From Proteobacteria bacterium UBA4656 (GTDB taxonomy: Bacteria > Pseudomonadota > Gammaproteobacteria > Xanthomonadales > Ahniellaceae), in assembly GCA_002405525.1 (NCBI GenBank), contig DHLY01000067.1:11021-30223 (forward strand): a DNA stretch of 19,203 bases, in the 5' to 3' direction. Within the stretch, counting starts at the first letter, position 1. Each line of letters starts with the position of its first letter. Below are positions 1 to 10,880 of the stretch, piece by piece. The notes beneath the pieces are model-generated. The model was not told where the DNA came from. It ran no database searches and was given only the letters and a program-made list of their open reading frames with translations. The position numbers and the translations under genes are program-made.

Positions 1-21
1 CTGCAGGCCCGGCTGGTCTTC

Positions 22-43
22 CCGCGCGGCGAAGGCCGCGCGG
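22..43 (-). terminator. Hairpin downstream of the lipoprotein gene
   Basis: A perfect 9-bp GC-only stem (22-30 with 35-43) closes a 4-nt loop, GAAG on the plus strand and CTTC on the minus strand. It begins 14 nt after the stop codon of the minus-strand lipoprotein gene. There is no T-tract, so it is only a candidate for transcript termination or 3'-end protection. Confidence 0.45.
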
Positions 44-57
44 CGACGGGGACTGCG

Positions 58-576
58 TTACTTGATGTCGATCCAGACGAAGTCCGGCTCGGTCGGCAGC
101 ACCGCGGCCTCGACGCGCGCGCGCTCCTCGGGGCGGGCGACCACCACCACGCGCACGCCCTTGAGCGACTTCGGGCCCGCTAACTTGAACGCCTGCTCGA
201 TCACCTCGGCGACCTTGGCGGAGTTCGGGCCACCGAAGGCCAGCATCGAACCCGCCTGCACGCCGCGACCGATGGTGTTCTCGACGTTGGCGAACTGGTC
301 GTCGAAGCGCTGCTGCTGCTCGGCGGCGTCCGGCGCGTCGGCGACCACGTCGGGAATGAAGTAGAGGAAGGGCCGGCGGTAGCGACGGTCGATGTGGGGC
401 TGCAGTTCCTGCGTGAGGAAGGCCTTCCAGGACTCGGGGTTGCCGTCGGTCGGCGTGGTCAGCACCACCTTCGGCGCGGCGGCCTGTTCGGCGGGCTTGG
501 CCTCCTCGGCCTTCTGGCAGGCGGCGACGCCGAGCGCGAGGCCGGCGGCGATGACGAAGCGCAAGGTCTTGCTCAT
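58..576 (-). CDS. Small lipoprotein of unknown function
   Basis: The predicted protein has 172 residues. Its N-terminus is a lipoprotein signal: MSKTLRF, a hydrophobic stretch, then the lipobox VAAC with the acylated Cys at about residue 20, followed by a charged Ala/Glu/Lys-rich linker. The mature part is soluble and mixed alpha/beta, with a valine-rich strand (GVRVVVVA) near the C-terminus. I recognise no family. The ATG at 576 is preferred over a TTG at 582 because AGAGG lies 6 nt upstream of the ATG and would abut the TTG. The gene starts 36 nt after the coaD stop, so it could be co-transcribed with coaD. It is probably anchored in the inner or outer membrane; the residue after Cys is Gln, not Asp, which by the Lol rule favours outer-membrane sorting (inference). 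Confidence 0.85.
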   Translation of the reverse strand: MSKTLRFVIAAGLALGVAACQKAEEAKPAEQAAAPKVVLTTPTDGNPESWKAFLTQELQPHIDRRYRRPFLYFIPDVVADAPDAAEQQQRFDDQFANVENTIGRGVQAGSMLAFGGPNSAKVAEVIEQAFKLAGPKSLKGVRVVVVARPEERARVEAAVLPTEPDFVWIDIK

Positions 577-582
577 GGACAA

Positions 583-587
583 CCTCT
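583..587 (-). promoter_or_regulatory. Ribosome binding site deciding the lipoprotein start
   Basis: AGAGG on the minus strand, 6 nt before the ATG at 576. It supports that start over the in-frame TTG two codons upstream. Confidence 0.6.
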
Positions 588-612
588 GCTGGGCGGACGC
601 GGACCGGGAATG

Positions 613-2559
<1,947 letters not shown>

Positions 2560-2571
<12 letters not shown>

Positions 2572-4005
2572 CGTGCCGCCCACCGTCATCTCGTCGATGC
2601 GCAGCGTCGGCTGGCCGACGCCGACCGGCACGCTCTGGCCGTCCTTGCCGCAGACGCCGACACCGGTGTCCAGGCGCATGTCGTTGCCGACCATGCCGAT
2701 GCGGCGCATGCTTTCCGGCCCCGACCCGATCAGCGTCGCGCCCTTGACCGGGCGGGTGACCTTGCCGTCCTCGATCAGATAGGCCTCGCTGGCGGAGAAC
2801 ACGAACTTGCCGTTGGTGATGTCGACCTGGCCGCCGCCGAAGTTGACCGCGTAGAGGCCCTTCTTGACCGAGGCGATGATCTCCTCCGGCGAGTAGGGGC
2901 CGGGCCGCATGTAGGTGTTGGTCATGCGCGGCATCGGCAGGTGAGCGAACGACTCGCGGCGGCCGTTGCCGGTGGGTTCGACGCCCATCAGATGCGCGTT
3001 GAGGCGGTCCTGCAGATAGCCGACCAGGATCCCGTCCTCGATCAGCACGTTGCAGCGCGTGGGCGTGCCCTCGTCGTCGACGCTGAGCGAGCCGCGCCGC
3101 TCCGGCAGGGTGCCGTCGTCGACCACCGTCACGCCGCGCGCGGCGACCTGCTGGCCGATGCGCCCGCTGAAGGCGCTCATGCCCTTGCGGTTGAAGTCGC
3201 CTTCCAGACCGTGGCCGACCGCCTCGTGCAGCAGTACGCCCGGCCAGCCCGGCCCCAGCACCACCGGCATGCCGCCGGCCGGTGCATCGACGGCATCGAG
3301 GTTGATCAGCGCCTGGCGCACCGCCTCGCGGGCGAAGTCGAACGGCAGGCGTTGCTCGATGAAGCGGGTGTAGGGAAAACGCCCGCCGCCACCAGCCGAG
3401 CCCTGCTCGCGGCGGCCTGCGGATTCGGCGATCACCTGCACGTTGAAGCGCACCAGCGGGCGCACGTCGCCGGCCAACACGCCGTCGCTGGCCGCGACCA
3501 GCACGGTGTCGAGCACGCCGGAGATGCTCACGATCACCTGCCGCACGCGCGGATCGAGCGCGCGCGCGAAGGCGTCGACCTCGCGCAGGAGCGCGACCTT
3601 GTCGGCGGGGCCCAGGGTCTCGATGGGGTCGACCGGCGCATACAGCGGTTGCGCCCGGCAGGCCGAGACCGCCCGCGCGCCAGCCTCGCGTCCGCCGCGC
3701 GCGATCGCCCGCGCCGACGCCGAGGCCTCCAGCAGCGCCGGCAGGGCAATCTCGTCGGTGTAGGCGAAACCGGTTTTCTCGCCGCTGATCGCGCGCACCC
3801 CCGCGCCCTGCTCGATCGAGTGCGCGCCCTCACGCACGATGCCGTCCTCGAGCACCCACGATTCGTGGCGCGAGTGCTGGAAGTAGACGTCGGCGCGGTC
3901 GACGCCCGGACCCATGACGCGCGAGAACAGGCGTTCGAGGTCGCCGGCAGCGAGCGCAGCCGGCTCCAGCAGGCGCGAACAGGCAAGGGCCAGTGCGTCG
4001 GACAT
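2560..4005 (-). CDS. tldD: TldD family metalloprotease
   Basis: TldD is the catalytic partner of TldE (PmbA); the complex degrades unfolded peptides and matures modified peptides such as microcin B17 in the cytoplasm. The product has 481 residues, equal to the E. coli protein. The zinc motif [15 protein letters not shown] begins at residue 260 (HExxxH, H260 and H265), and the conserved Cys of [10 protein letters not shown] is at 452, consistent with the third zinc ligand. It is the last gene of the maf-rng-yhdP-tldD cluster and starts 83 bp after the yhdP stop. No good ribosome binding site precedes the ATG. TldE is not in the window and is expected elsewhere. No unusual residues were seen. 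Confidence 0.97.
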
Positions 4006-4088
4006 GGGGATCGGGACGTCGTTAGGAGGGACGCCAGTCTAGCGTCGGCGACGCAACGGCGCCCTTCACGCGCGGCCTCGCCGCAGGT

Positions 4089-7000
4089 TCAGCCGCTGCG
4101 CTCCGGCGCCGGCCGCGGCGCGCGCTCGCGCGCGATCAGGTCGATGCGCGGCTTGTCCCAGGTGCCGGTGACCCGGTAACGCGCGCGCGCCATCTGGTCG
4201 AGCGGGGAACGCAGCACGCCCTGCGCCACCAGCCCGGCGGCGGCGCCGACCGGGCCGCCGGCGAGCGCGCCCACCACCGGCAGCACGCCGCCCACCTTGG
4301 GCGTGACCTGCAGTTCCTGGTCATAATCGCGGGCCGAAAGGCCGGTGCGGCCGCTGACCGCGATATCGGCGGAGGGTCCGCGGACCTGCAGGTCGCTGGT
4401 CCAGGCATCGCCGACGCGCAGCTCGAAACGGCCCTCGATCGAATCGAACGACATACCGCTGCGGAAGAAGTCGCTGAAGTCCAAGGACAGCCGACGCGGG
4501 ATCGCCTGCAGGCTGACCAGCCCCAGCAGACGCCCCGCGCCCGGATCGACCTCGAGGATGCGCCCCTGGCCGACCCTCGCGACCAGGGTCCCCGCGATGC
4601 GCGCCAGCCCGAACTGCGCCGGCGATCCCGCCCAAGCGCCGTCGATCTGCACCATCGTCTGCCCGCCGTCGACGATCCCGGCGAAGCCGAGCGCGGCGAG
4701 CATCCGGCCGAGGTCTTCGGCGGTGAACCCGATGTCGAAGCGCGACGCTTCACGGCCGTCGACCAGGGTCCATTCGCCACGCGCGCTGATGTCCAGCATC
4801 TCGGAGCGGGTCTCGAACTGCTCGACGCGCAGGCCGCCTGCGACCGGGAAGGTCTCGACGCGCGCCTCGCCGAGGCGGGCTGCTCCGAGCCGCAGGTCCT
4901 TGACCCACAGGTGCAGCGGCGGCAGGCCGCCGGGATCGATGCTGCGCGTGGGCACGCGAGGCGCGGCCTCCGGCAGGTGCAGCCGATCGAATTCGGCGGT
5001 CACTCCGCGGGTGGCGCGGTCGGCGGGCAGCGTCAGGCGTCCGGCGAGCCCTTCGCCCTCGAACTCGACCTGGCTTCCGCCTTCGCGCGGGCGCATCCGC
5101 ACCCGGCTCTCGCCGAATGCGCGGCCAAGGACTGCCAGTTCACTGCTGGAGAGATCGACGTCGATCGGCCCCGCGACCGCGACGCCGGCCGCGGTGGCAC
5201 CCAGCGCCGCCCAGCCGCCGAGGTCGAGCGCGGGAACATCCCCGCGCACCCGCAGGCCTCGCTGCGGCGGCGCCTCGACCTCTGCGACGCCGAAGGCGAG
5301 CGCGGCGGCGAACGGCGCATCGGCGCCCGGCATGCGTCCGCGCAGACGCAGCAGCCGGCCGACATCGATGTCGAGCGCGCTGCCGGCCACCGGCAGGTCG
5401 AGTCGCACCTGCACCGGCAGGCTGCTGTCAGCGTCCTTGCGCAACGGCGCCGGCAGGTCGATCGCAGTGCCGACCAGGTCGGAGGCGAGGCTGATCCGCC
5501 GCGCCACCGTGGCGCCCGGCGGCGCATCCGGAGCCGGCGCATCGACCGCGAGTTCAATCGACCACTGCGACCGCCCGGGCGCGCGCGGCAGCAGCATGGC
5601 CGCCGCCGGCACGCCGGACAGCACCGATGCCAGCGGCAGTTCGCCGCGCAGGCTGGCCTCGATCCGGTGCGCCGGATCGACTACGAACTCGCCGATCGCG
5701 ATCGACAGCGCCGCGGGATCGTCCGCGTAGCGTACCGCGAGGTCGTCGGCAGCGAATCCGCGATTGCTGAAGCGCAGCCCGCCGTTGGCGCCGGCGAAGG
5801 CCAGCCGCCACTGGCGGTCGGCGAGGTCGGCGTCGGCCAGCCGCGCGCTGCCGAACAGGCGCGGCTCGCCGAGATCGCGCCGCAAGGGCAGCGCCAGATC
5901 GAAGGCGACGTCGGCGCGACCGCCGACCTCGACCCCGGCGAGATAGCCTCCGCTGGCGTCCTGCACCGGGCTGGCGCGTAGCAGCGACATCAGGTCCGGC
6001 CCCGAGCCCCCGCCCTCGACCCGCAACTGCAACAACGGATCCTTGAAGGAATCGATCGCCATACGCGCCAGCGAGATGCGGTTGCCCATCACCGATGCCC
6101 CGCCGCTGGTCGCCGCCATGCCGAGCGCGCCGAACTCGAGGTCGGCGACGTCGACCCGCGCCGCAGGCCAGCGCGGGTGGTAGTCGAGGTCGACGTCGCG
6201 CACCCGCGCGCGCGCCGCGAAGCGCCCCTCCCCAGCGCGGAACGGCCACGCGTCGAGGTCGCCGCGGACCTGCGCTGCACCAGCCTCCAGCACGCCGCCG
6301 ACGAGGGCGCGGTCGAGCCAGGCGACGGTCTGCGCCGGCATTGCGTTCACCGGCCAGAACAGCCGCGCCCTCGCCACTTCGCCGCGCGACACCGAAAGCG
6401 CGGCGTCGAGCGTCGGCCGCCGGCCCTGGCCATCGAAGTGCAGCAGGGCGCGGCCCTCGCCGGCGAAACCGTCGCCCTCGAAGCGCAGCCCGCTGGCCTC
6501 CACCCTCGCGCCGTCCCCGTCGCGCCAGAAACCGAAGTGGCCATCGAGCACGGTCGCCTCGATCGGCTGGCGGAACACCTGCGGCCAGGCCAGCGTCACC
6601 CGCGAACCGCGGTCGGGCTCGAACACGAACGCACCGTCGTAGGCGCGCAGGGTGCCATCCAGCCGCTCGAGCCCAGGCGAACGACTGCCCATCGCGAGTC
6701 GCACGCCGTCGAGGCGCAGCGCGCCGGCCGGAAGCGGGCCGTCGAAGGCGAGATCGACCGCGAGCAGCGAGCCGGCCGGCCGGTTCTCGTACAGCAGTCG
6801 ACGCAGGCCGTCCGGCATGCGGTCGGACAGTGCGAGCAGCGGAGCGCTGGTGGCGAGGTCGACACGCGGCGCGCGCAGCACGACCGGCGCCTCCGCGCCG
6901 GATCGCGCCAGCGACAGGCGCATCGTCGGCGCCGCGCCGTCCTCGCGCCAATCCAGCCAGTCGGCGCGCCACGCTTCACCTTCGCGCTCGAAGCGCGCAG

Positions 7001-7904
7001 CCACCCGCAGCAGCGCCAGCCGGGCACGCGGTTCAATCGCGACGCCGTTGGAGAACGGCACCGCGCGCGTGCCGCGCAGCACCAAGTCGGACGCGCGCGC
7101 CTCGATCCGCGCGCGCTCCAGGCGGGCATCGAACGACAGCCACAGGTCGGCATCGAGCGAACCCGCCAGCGGTACGATGCCCGCCAGTGGCGCGTCGCGC
7201 AGCCAGCGCGCCGCGTCGAGGCCGCGCCCGCCGAGCCAGCAATCGAAGCCTGGCCGGCGCCCGGCGCAGGCGAAGCGCACCGGCGGCAAAGCGGGATCGA
7301 TCCACGCCACGCCGCCGAAGCGCCGGCCACCGAAGTCCTGGCCGATCCGGAGGTCCACCCGCGCCAGTTCCAGGTCGAGTCCTGCACCGCGGTCGCGCAA
7401 CCGCAGCCGCGCGTCGCGGATCGCCACCCCGGTGAGATCGAGCAGGGTGGCGATCCCGGAGGCGGCCACGCCGGTGCGCCCGAACCGGGCCACGCGCCAG
7501 CGACCGCCGGCGTCGCGCTCCGCGTCGATTTCCAGCCCGACCAGCCGGAACTCGGTGAAGCGGACGCCTCGCTTCAGCCACGCGTAGAAATCGATCGCCA
7601 CTTCCGCACTGTCGATCCGGAACGGCTCGCCGAACGCGGGGTCGCCCACCGCGAGCCCGTCGAGCGAGAACAGCGGCCCGACCGGCGTCCATTCGCCACG
7701 CAGCGCCGCGAACGCGACCGGCTGGCCGAGCCGCTGGGCGATGAAATCGCGCACTTTCTCGGGGTGTTCGACCAGCCAGGGCAGCGCGGTGGCTGCGGTC
7801 GCCAGGACCAGCGCCATGCCGATCAGGGCCGCCGCCAGCGTGGCGGCCACGAACAGGCGCAGGCGCCGCCAGCGCCGCCGCGCGGGAGTCAGCGGGGCGT
7901 GCAT
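4089..7904 (-). CDS. yhdP: YhdP AsmA-like envelope protein
   Basis: YhdP belongs to the AsmA-like/TamB-like group that moves phospholipids between inner and outer membrane. The product has 1271 residues (E. coli YhdP 1266). A basic N-terminus (ARRRWRRLR) and one transmembrane helix at about residues 15-42 anchor it to the inner membrane; the rest is a long repetitive beta-rich periplasmic part typical of the DUF3971 and AsmA-C regions. The C-terminal segment with GTWDKPRIDLI is typical of the family end. The gene starts only 18 nt after the rng stop, which indicates co-transcription and translational coupling, and no ribosome binding site is visible in that gap. Assignment rests on length, topology and the rng/tldD context more than on single motifs. 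Confidence 0.93.
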   Translation of the reverse strand: MHAPLTPARRRWRRLRLFVAATLAAALIGMALVLATAATALPWLVEHPEKVRDFIAQRLGQPVAFAALRGEWTPVGPLFSLDGLAVGDPAFGEPFRIDSAEVAIDFYAWLKRGVRFTEFRLVGLEIDAERDAGGRWRVARFGRTGVAASGIATLLDLTGVAIRDARLRLRDRGAGLDLELARVDLRIGQDFGGRRFGGVAWIDPALPPVRFACAGRRPGFDCWLGGRGLDAARWLRDAPLAGIVPLAGSLDADLWLSFDARLERARIEARASDLVLRGTRAVPFSNGVAIEPRARLALLRVAARFEREGEAWRADWLDWREDGAAPTMRLSLARSGAEAPVVLRAPRVDLATSAPLLALSDRMPDGLRRLLYENRPAGSLLAVDLAFDGPLPAGALRLDGVRLAMGSRSPGLERLDGTLRAYDGAFVFEPDRGSRVTLAWPQVFRQPIEATVLDGHFGFWRDGDGARVEASGLRFEGDGFAGEGRALLHFDGQGRRPTLDAALSVSRGEVARARLFWPVNAMPAQTVAWLDRALVGGVLEAGAAQVRGDLDAWPFRAGEGRFAARARVRDVDLDYHPRWPAARVDVADLEFGALGMAATSGGASVMGNRISLARMAIDSFKDPLLQLRVEGGGSGPDLMSLLRASPVQDASGGYLAGVEVGGRADVAFDLALPLRRDLGEPRLFGSARLADADLADRQWRLAFAGANGGLRFSNRGFAADDLAVRYADDPAALSIAIGEFVVDPAHRIEASLRGELPLASVLSGVPAAAMLLPRAPGRSQWSIELAVDAPAPDAPPGATVARRISLASDLVGTAIDLPAPLRKDADSSLPVQVRLDLPVAGSALDIDVGRLLRLRGRMPGADAPFAAALAFGVAEVEAPPQRGLRVRGDVPALDLGGWAALGATAAGVAVAGPIDVDLSSSELAVLGRAFGESRVRMRPREGGSQVEFEGEGLAGRLTLPADRATRGVTAEFDRLHLPEAAPRVPTRSIDPGGLPPLHLWVKDLRLGAARLGEARVETFPVAGGLRVEQFETRSEMLDISARGEWTLVDGREASRFDIGFTAEDLGRMLAALGFAGIVDGGQTMVQIDGAWAGSPAQFGLARIAGTLVARVGQGRILEVDPGAGRLLGLVSLQAIPRRLSLDFSDFFRSGMSFDSIEGRFELRVGDAWTSDLQVRGPSADIAVSGRTGLSARDYDQELQVTPKVGGVLPVVGALAGGPVGAAAGLVAQGVLRSPLDQMARARYRVTGTWDKPRIDLIARERAPRPAPERSG

Positions 7905-7922
7905 GCGCCGCGCCGCGCGCGC

Positions 7923-9401
7923 TCAGAGCAGCACGACGTCATATTGCTCCTGTGCGTACTGGTCTTCCGCCTGGAAGCGGATGGTCTTGCCGATGAACTC
8001 CTCCAGTTCGGCCACTGCCGCCGATTCTTCTTCCAGAATGCGGTTGACCACCCGCGGCGCGGCCAGCACCAGCAGCTTCGCCGCCTCGAACTGGCGCACC
8101 GCGCGGGTGATTTCGCGGAAGATCTCGTAGCAGACGGTCTCCGGAGTCTTCACGCTGCCGCGCCCGCCGCAGGCCGGGCAGGGTTCGCACAGCTGGCGCT
8201 CCAGGCTCTCGGTGGTGCGCTTTCGCGTCATCTCGACGAGGCCGAGCGGGCTCATGTCGTAGACCGTGGTCCGGGCGTGGTCGCGCGACAGCGCCTTTTC
8301 CAGCGTGCGCAAGACCTGCCGCTTGTGCTCGTCGTCGGTCATGTCGATGAAGTCGATGATCACGATGCCGCCGAGGTTGCGCAGCCGCAGCTGGCGCGCC
8401 GCGGCCTGGGCCGCCTCCAGGTTGGTGCGGTAGACCGTCTCCTCGAGGTTGCGCGTGCCGACGAAGGCACCGGTGTTGACGTCGATGGTGGTCATCGCCT
8501 CGGTCTGGTCGATCACCAGATGTCCGCCGGACTTCAACGGCACGTCCTTGCGCAGCGCGCGCTGGATCTCGTCCTCGACCCCGTACAGGTCGAAGATCGG
8601 GCGCTCGCCCGGATAATGCTCCAGCCGCTCCGCCATGCCGGGCATGAACTGGCGCACGAAATGCTCGAGCCTTTCGAACGTCTCGCGCGAGTCCACCCGC
8701 ACCTTCTCGACGTTGACGCGCATCAGGTCGCGCGCTGCGCGCAGCGGCAGCGAAAGGTCCTCGTAGATGCGCTCACCGGCCCGCGCGCGCGTGGTCTGCT
8801 CCTGCACCGCGGCCCAGACCTTGGCCAGGTAGTCGATGTCCTCGGCCAGCGCCTCGGCGCCCTGGCCCTCGGCGTTGGTGCGCAGGATGAAGCCGCAGCC
8901 CGGCGCGCGGTCGGCCAGGCCCTGAACGAGGTCCTTCAGGCGCACGCGCTCGACTTCGTCCTCGATCCGCGCCGACACTCCGACCACCTTGCTCGACGGC
9001 AGCAGGACGAGGCTGCGCGAGGGCAGCGACAGATGGGTGGTCAGGCGCGCGCCCTTGCCGCCGATCGGGTCCTTCACCACCTGCACCACCAGGTCCTGGC
9101 CTTCGCGCACCAGCTCAGAGATCGGCGGGGTCGGGCCCTGGCCATCGCCGTTCTCCTGTGCTTCCGCGGCGGGCACGCGCAGGATATCGGACGCATGCAG
9201 GAACGCTGCGCGGTCGAGGCCGATCTCGACGAAAGCGGCCTGCATGCCCGGCATCACCCGCGACACCCGCCCCTTGTAGATATTGCCGAAATAGCCGCGC
9301 CGGGCGGCGCGCTCGATGTGCACCTCCTGCAGCATGCCGTTCTCGACCACCGCGACGCGGGTTTCGCGCGGGGTGACGTTGACCAGGATTTCTTCGGACA
9401 C
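7923..9401 (-). CDS. rng: Ribonuclease G
   Basis: RNase G is an endoribonuclease that matures the 5' end of 16S rRNA and starts decay of some mRNAs. The product has 492 residues (E. coli 489). It begins SEEILVNVTPRETRVA, then an S1-like region with GNIYKGRVSRV and MQAAFVEIGL (37-62). The catalytic metal ligands are the Asp of DVNTG (307) and DFIDM (350). The zinc-link CxxCxxC of the RNase E/G family is at 405-411. The start is GTG at 9401, chosen because it gives the family N-terminus; the frame stays open far upstream only because of high GC. It is shorter than RNase E, lacking a scaffold C-terminus, so RNase G is the call. It lies 80 bp after maf, where a TATAAC hexamer could serve as a separate promoter. 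Confidence 0.96.
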   Translation of the reverse strand: MSEEILVNVTPRETRVAVVENGMLQEVHIERAARRGYFGNIYKGRVSRVMPGMQAAFVEIGLDRAAFLHASDILRVPAAEAQENGDGQGPTPPISELVREGQDLVVQVVKDPIGGKGARLTTHLSLPSRSLVLLPSSKVVGVSARIEDEVERVRLKDLVQGLADRAPGCGFILRTNAEGQGAEALAEDIDYLAKVWAAVQEQTTRARAGERIYEDLSLPLRAARDLMRVNVEKVRVDSRETFERLEHFVRQFMPGMAERLEHYPGERPIFDLYGVEDEIQRALRKDVPLKSGGHLVIDQTEAMTTIDVNTGAFVGTRNLEETVYRTNLEAAQAAARQLRLRNLGGIVIIDFIDMTDDEHKRQVLRTLEKALSRDHARTTVYDMSPLGLVEMTRKRTTESLERQLCEPCPACGGRGSVKTPETVCYEIFREITRAVRQFEAAKLLVLAAPRVVNRILEEESAAVAELEEFIGKTIRFQAEDQYAQEQYDVVLL

Positions 9402-9432
9402 AGGACGACCGGAAAGGCTGGGCGAGAACGCC

Positions 9433-9438
9433 GTTATA
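9433..9438 (-). promoter_or_regulatory. Candidate -10 box of rng
   Basis: TATAAC on the minus strand in the 80-bp gap between maf and rng, which would give a leader of about 25 nt before the GTG at 9401. No clear -35 hexamer is seen at 17 nt, so this is weak. Confidence 0.3.
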
Positions 9439-9481
9439 GCGGCTCCGGGCTGCCGACCGCACCTGTCCACCCGGCGACCGT

Positions 9482-10069
9482 TCAGCCCGGCGGGCCCGGC
9501 GCCGGGCGCAGGCCGAAGCCGCGCAGCAGGACCGACGCCTCGTGTAGCGGCAGGCCCATCACCCCGCTGTAGCTGCCGTCCAGGTGGGCGACGAAGGCCG
9601 CGGCTCGGCCCTGGATGGCATAGGCGCCGGCCTTGCCCTGCCACTCGCCGGCGGCGAGGTAGCCTTCGGTGTCCGCCTCCGACAGCGCCGCGAAGCGCAC
9701 CCGGCTGCACTGCAGGACGGTCTGCTCGCGGCCTGCGCTGGCACAGCACAGCGCCGACAGAACCTGGTGCTCGCGGCCGGAGAGTCGGCGCAGCATGCGC
9801 GCAGCGTCCGCGGCGTTCACCGGCTTGCCGAACACCGCACCGTCGAGCACCACCTCGGTGTCGGCGCCGAGCACCACCGCACCCGGCGCAGCCGCTACCT
9901 TCAGCAGCCCCGCGCCGGCCTTCTCGCGCGCCACGCGGCGAACGTAGTCCTCGGGTGACTCGCCGGGTGCGACGACCTCGGACACCTCGACGTCCAGCGG
10001 GCTGAAGTCGAAGCCGAGCTGGCCCAGCAACTGCCGGCGGCGCGGGGACTGTGAGGCGAGGAACAGCAT
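9482..10069 (-). CDS. maf: Maf-type nucleoside triphosphate pyrophosphatase (YhdE-like)
   Basis: Maf proteins hydrolyse non-canonical or pyrimidine nucleoside triphosphates to the monophosphate plus pyrophosphate; the YhdE group acts on dTTP and UTP. The product has 195 residues. Visible motifs are SQSPRRRQLL (6-15), GADT with the catalytic Asp at 70, FGKP (80-83), SGREHQVLSAL (98-107), GKAGAYAIQG (145-154) and the C-terminal SYSGVMGLPLHE (167-177). Position next to rng, as in E. coli, fits YhdE rather than YceF. The C-terminus is slightly long and Pro/Gly-rich. It is the first gene of the minus-strand cluster, with a candidate promoter at 10099-10126. mreBCD, often upstream of maf, is absent here, and the neighbouring gene is divergent. 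Confidence 0.94.
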   Translation of the reverse strand: MLFLASQSPRRRQLLGQLGFDFSPLDVEVSEVVAPGESPEDYVRRVAREKAGAGLLKVAAAPGAVVLGADTEVVLDGAVFGKPVNAADAARMLRRLSGREHQVLSALCCASAGREQTVLQCSRVRFAALSEADTEGYLAAGEWQGKAGAYAIQGRAAAFVAHLDGSYSGVMGLPLHEASVLLRGFGLRPAPGPPG

Positions 10070-10098
10070 GGGCTTGCATGATCCAGAGGGTTGCGCGG

Positions 10099-10126
10099 AT
10101 TATGCCCGCGCCGCGCGGGGCGTCAG
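10099..10126 (-). promoter_or_regulatory. Candidate promoter of maf
   Basis: On the minus strand CTGACG (10126-10121, four of six to TTGACA), a 16-nt spacer, then CATAAT (10104-10099, five of six to TATAAT). The predicted leader is about 23 nt. It lies in the 106-bp divergent gap between maf and the secreted TonB-C-like gene. Confidence 0.4.
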
Positions 10127-10161
10127 GGCCCAATGGGCGGCCTCGCGCCCGCGTGCCTGCC

Positions 10162-10167
10162 GAGGAG
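10162..10167 (+). promoter_or_regulatory. Ribosome binding site of the TonB-C-like gene
   Basis: GAGGAG, 8 nt before the ATG at 10176. It fixes that start, rather than the upstream in-frame ATG at 10068, and shows that translation initiation of the interrupted gene is intact. Confidence 0.65.
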
Positions 10168-10175
10168 ACTTCGCC

Positions 10176-10859
10176 ATGCATCGCCTCGCGCCGTTTGCCA
10201 TGCTTGTCGTGCTGCCGCTCGCTGCCGTCGGCGATCCGCCGAGGGAGATCACGCTGCACGCCACGCTGGCCCTTGACCTCGATGCCGACGGGCGCATCGT
10301 CACCATCGAGCCGGCCGATGAACGGGTCCGCGGACTGCGCGAATTACTGATCGGCGAGGTGTCGAAGTAGCGTTTCCAACCCGGCACGCTTGATGGCAGC
10401 GCCGCGCCGACCAGCACGTCAGTGGTGGTGACGCTCGCCGCGCGCGACGTCGGCGACAACTACGAACTGCGGATCACCGACGCCGCGACCGGACCACGCT
10501 ACGTCACCGCGAAGCCGCCGTCCTGTCCGACGCAATCGATCCGCGCACGCGAAGTGGGCGAAGTGCCGGTGCGCGCCGAGCTCGACGCCGAGGGCCGGCC
10601 GACCGCGGTCTTGGTCCATCGCAGCAACGCCGGCAAACGCCTGGGATCGCCCGCGCTCCGCGCCGTGGACCAGCGGACCTTCGTGCCCGAAAGGGTCGGC
10701 GGCCGAGCGGTCCCGGCGACCGTCCTCGCCCCGGTCAACTTCTGCCCCAACCGCGTCTGCAACCGCCTGCCGGTCGACGAAGGCGTCGGCGAGAGCGACC
10801 GCCCGCGCCTCGCGGGAGAACCGGCCGCGCGCATCCTGAGCCGCGGCGCGGCGGGCTGA
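10176..10859 (+). pseudogene. Secreted TonB-C-like protein interrupted by an in-frame amber codon
   Basis: From the ATG at 10176 the frame runs 64 codons to TAG at 10368-10370 and then stays open in the same frame to TGA at 10857-10859, giving 227 residues if the amber is counted. There is a signal peptide (MHRLAPFAMLVVLPLAAVG). The frame holds two similar halves: ALDLDADGRIV ... K-amber-RFQPGTLDG (residues about 23-90) and VRAELDAEGRPTAV ... QRTFVPERVGG (about 132-176). Each resembles the TonB C-terminal fold pattern, strand, D-x-x-G-R, helix, then (W)-x-F-x-P. The amber falls where that motif usually has Trp, so TGG to TAG is the simplest explanation. Without readthrough the product is a 64-residue fragment. 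It could be a recent pseudogene, a sequencing error or a suppressed stop. Function unknown; probably periplasmic. Confidence 0.7.
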
Positions 10860-10880
10860 GCGGAGGACTCGGCCGCGCGG

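Noticed and set aside
1..6. CTGCAG at the first base
   Set aside because: A restriction site at the window edge is expected by chance in GC-rich DNA and carries no biological meaning.
6177..9572. 1131-codon open frame on the plus strand
   Set aside because: Antisense to yhdP and rng; the translation is His/Arg/Ala-rich with no recognisable domain. Stop codons are simply rare in antisense frames at this base composition.
10068..10175. Upstream in-frame extension of the TonB-C-like gene to the ATG at 10068
   Set aside because: It lacks a ribosome binding site and would bury the signal peptide; the ATG at 10176 has GAGGAG at good spacing.
9402..10259. N-terminal extension of RNase G across maf
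   Set aside because: The frame is open but the translation is Arg/Gly-rich, overlaps maf, and RNase G homologues start at SEEILVNVTP.
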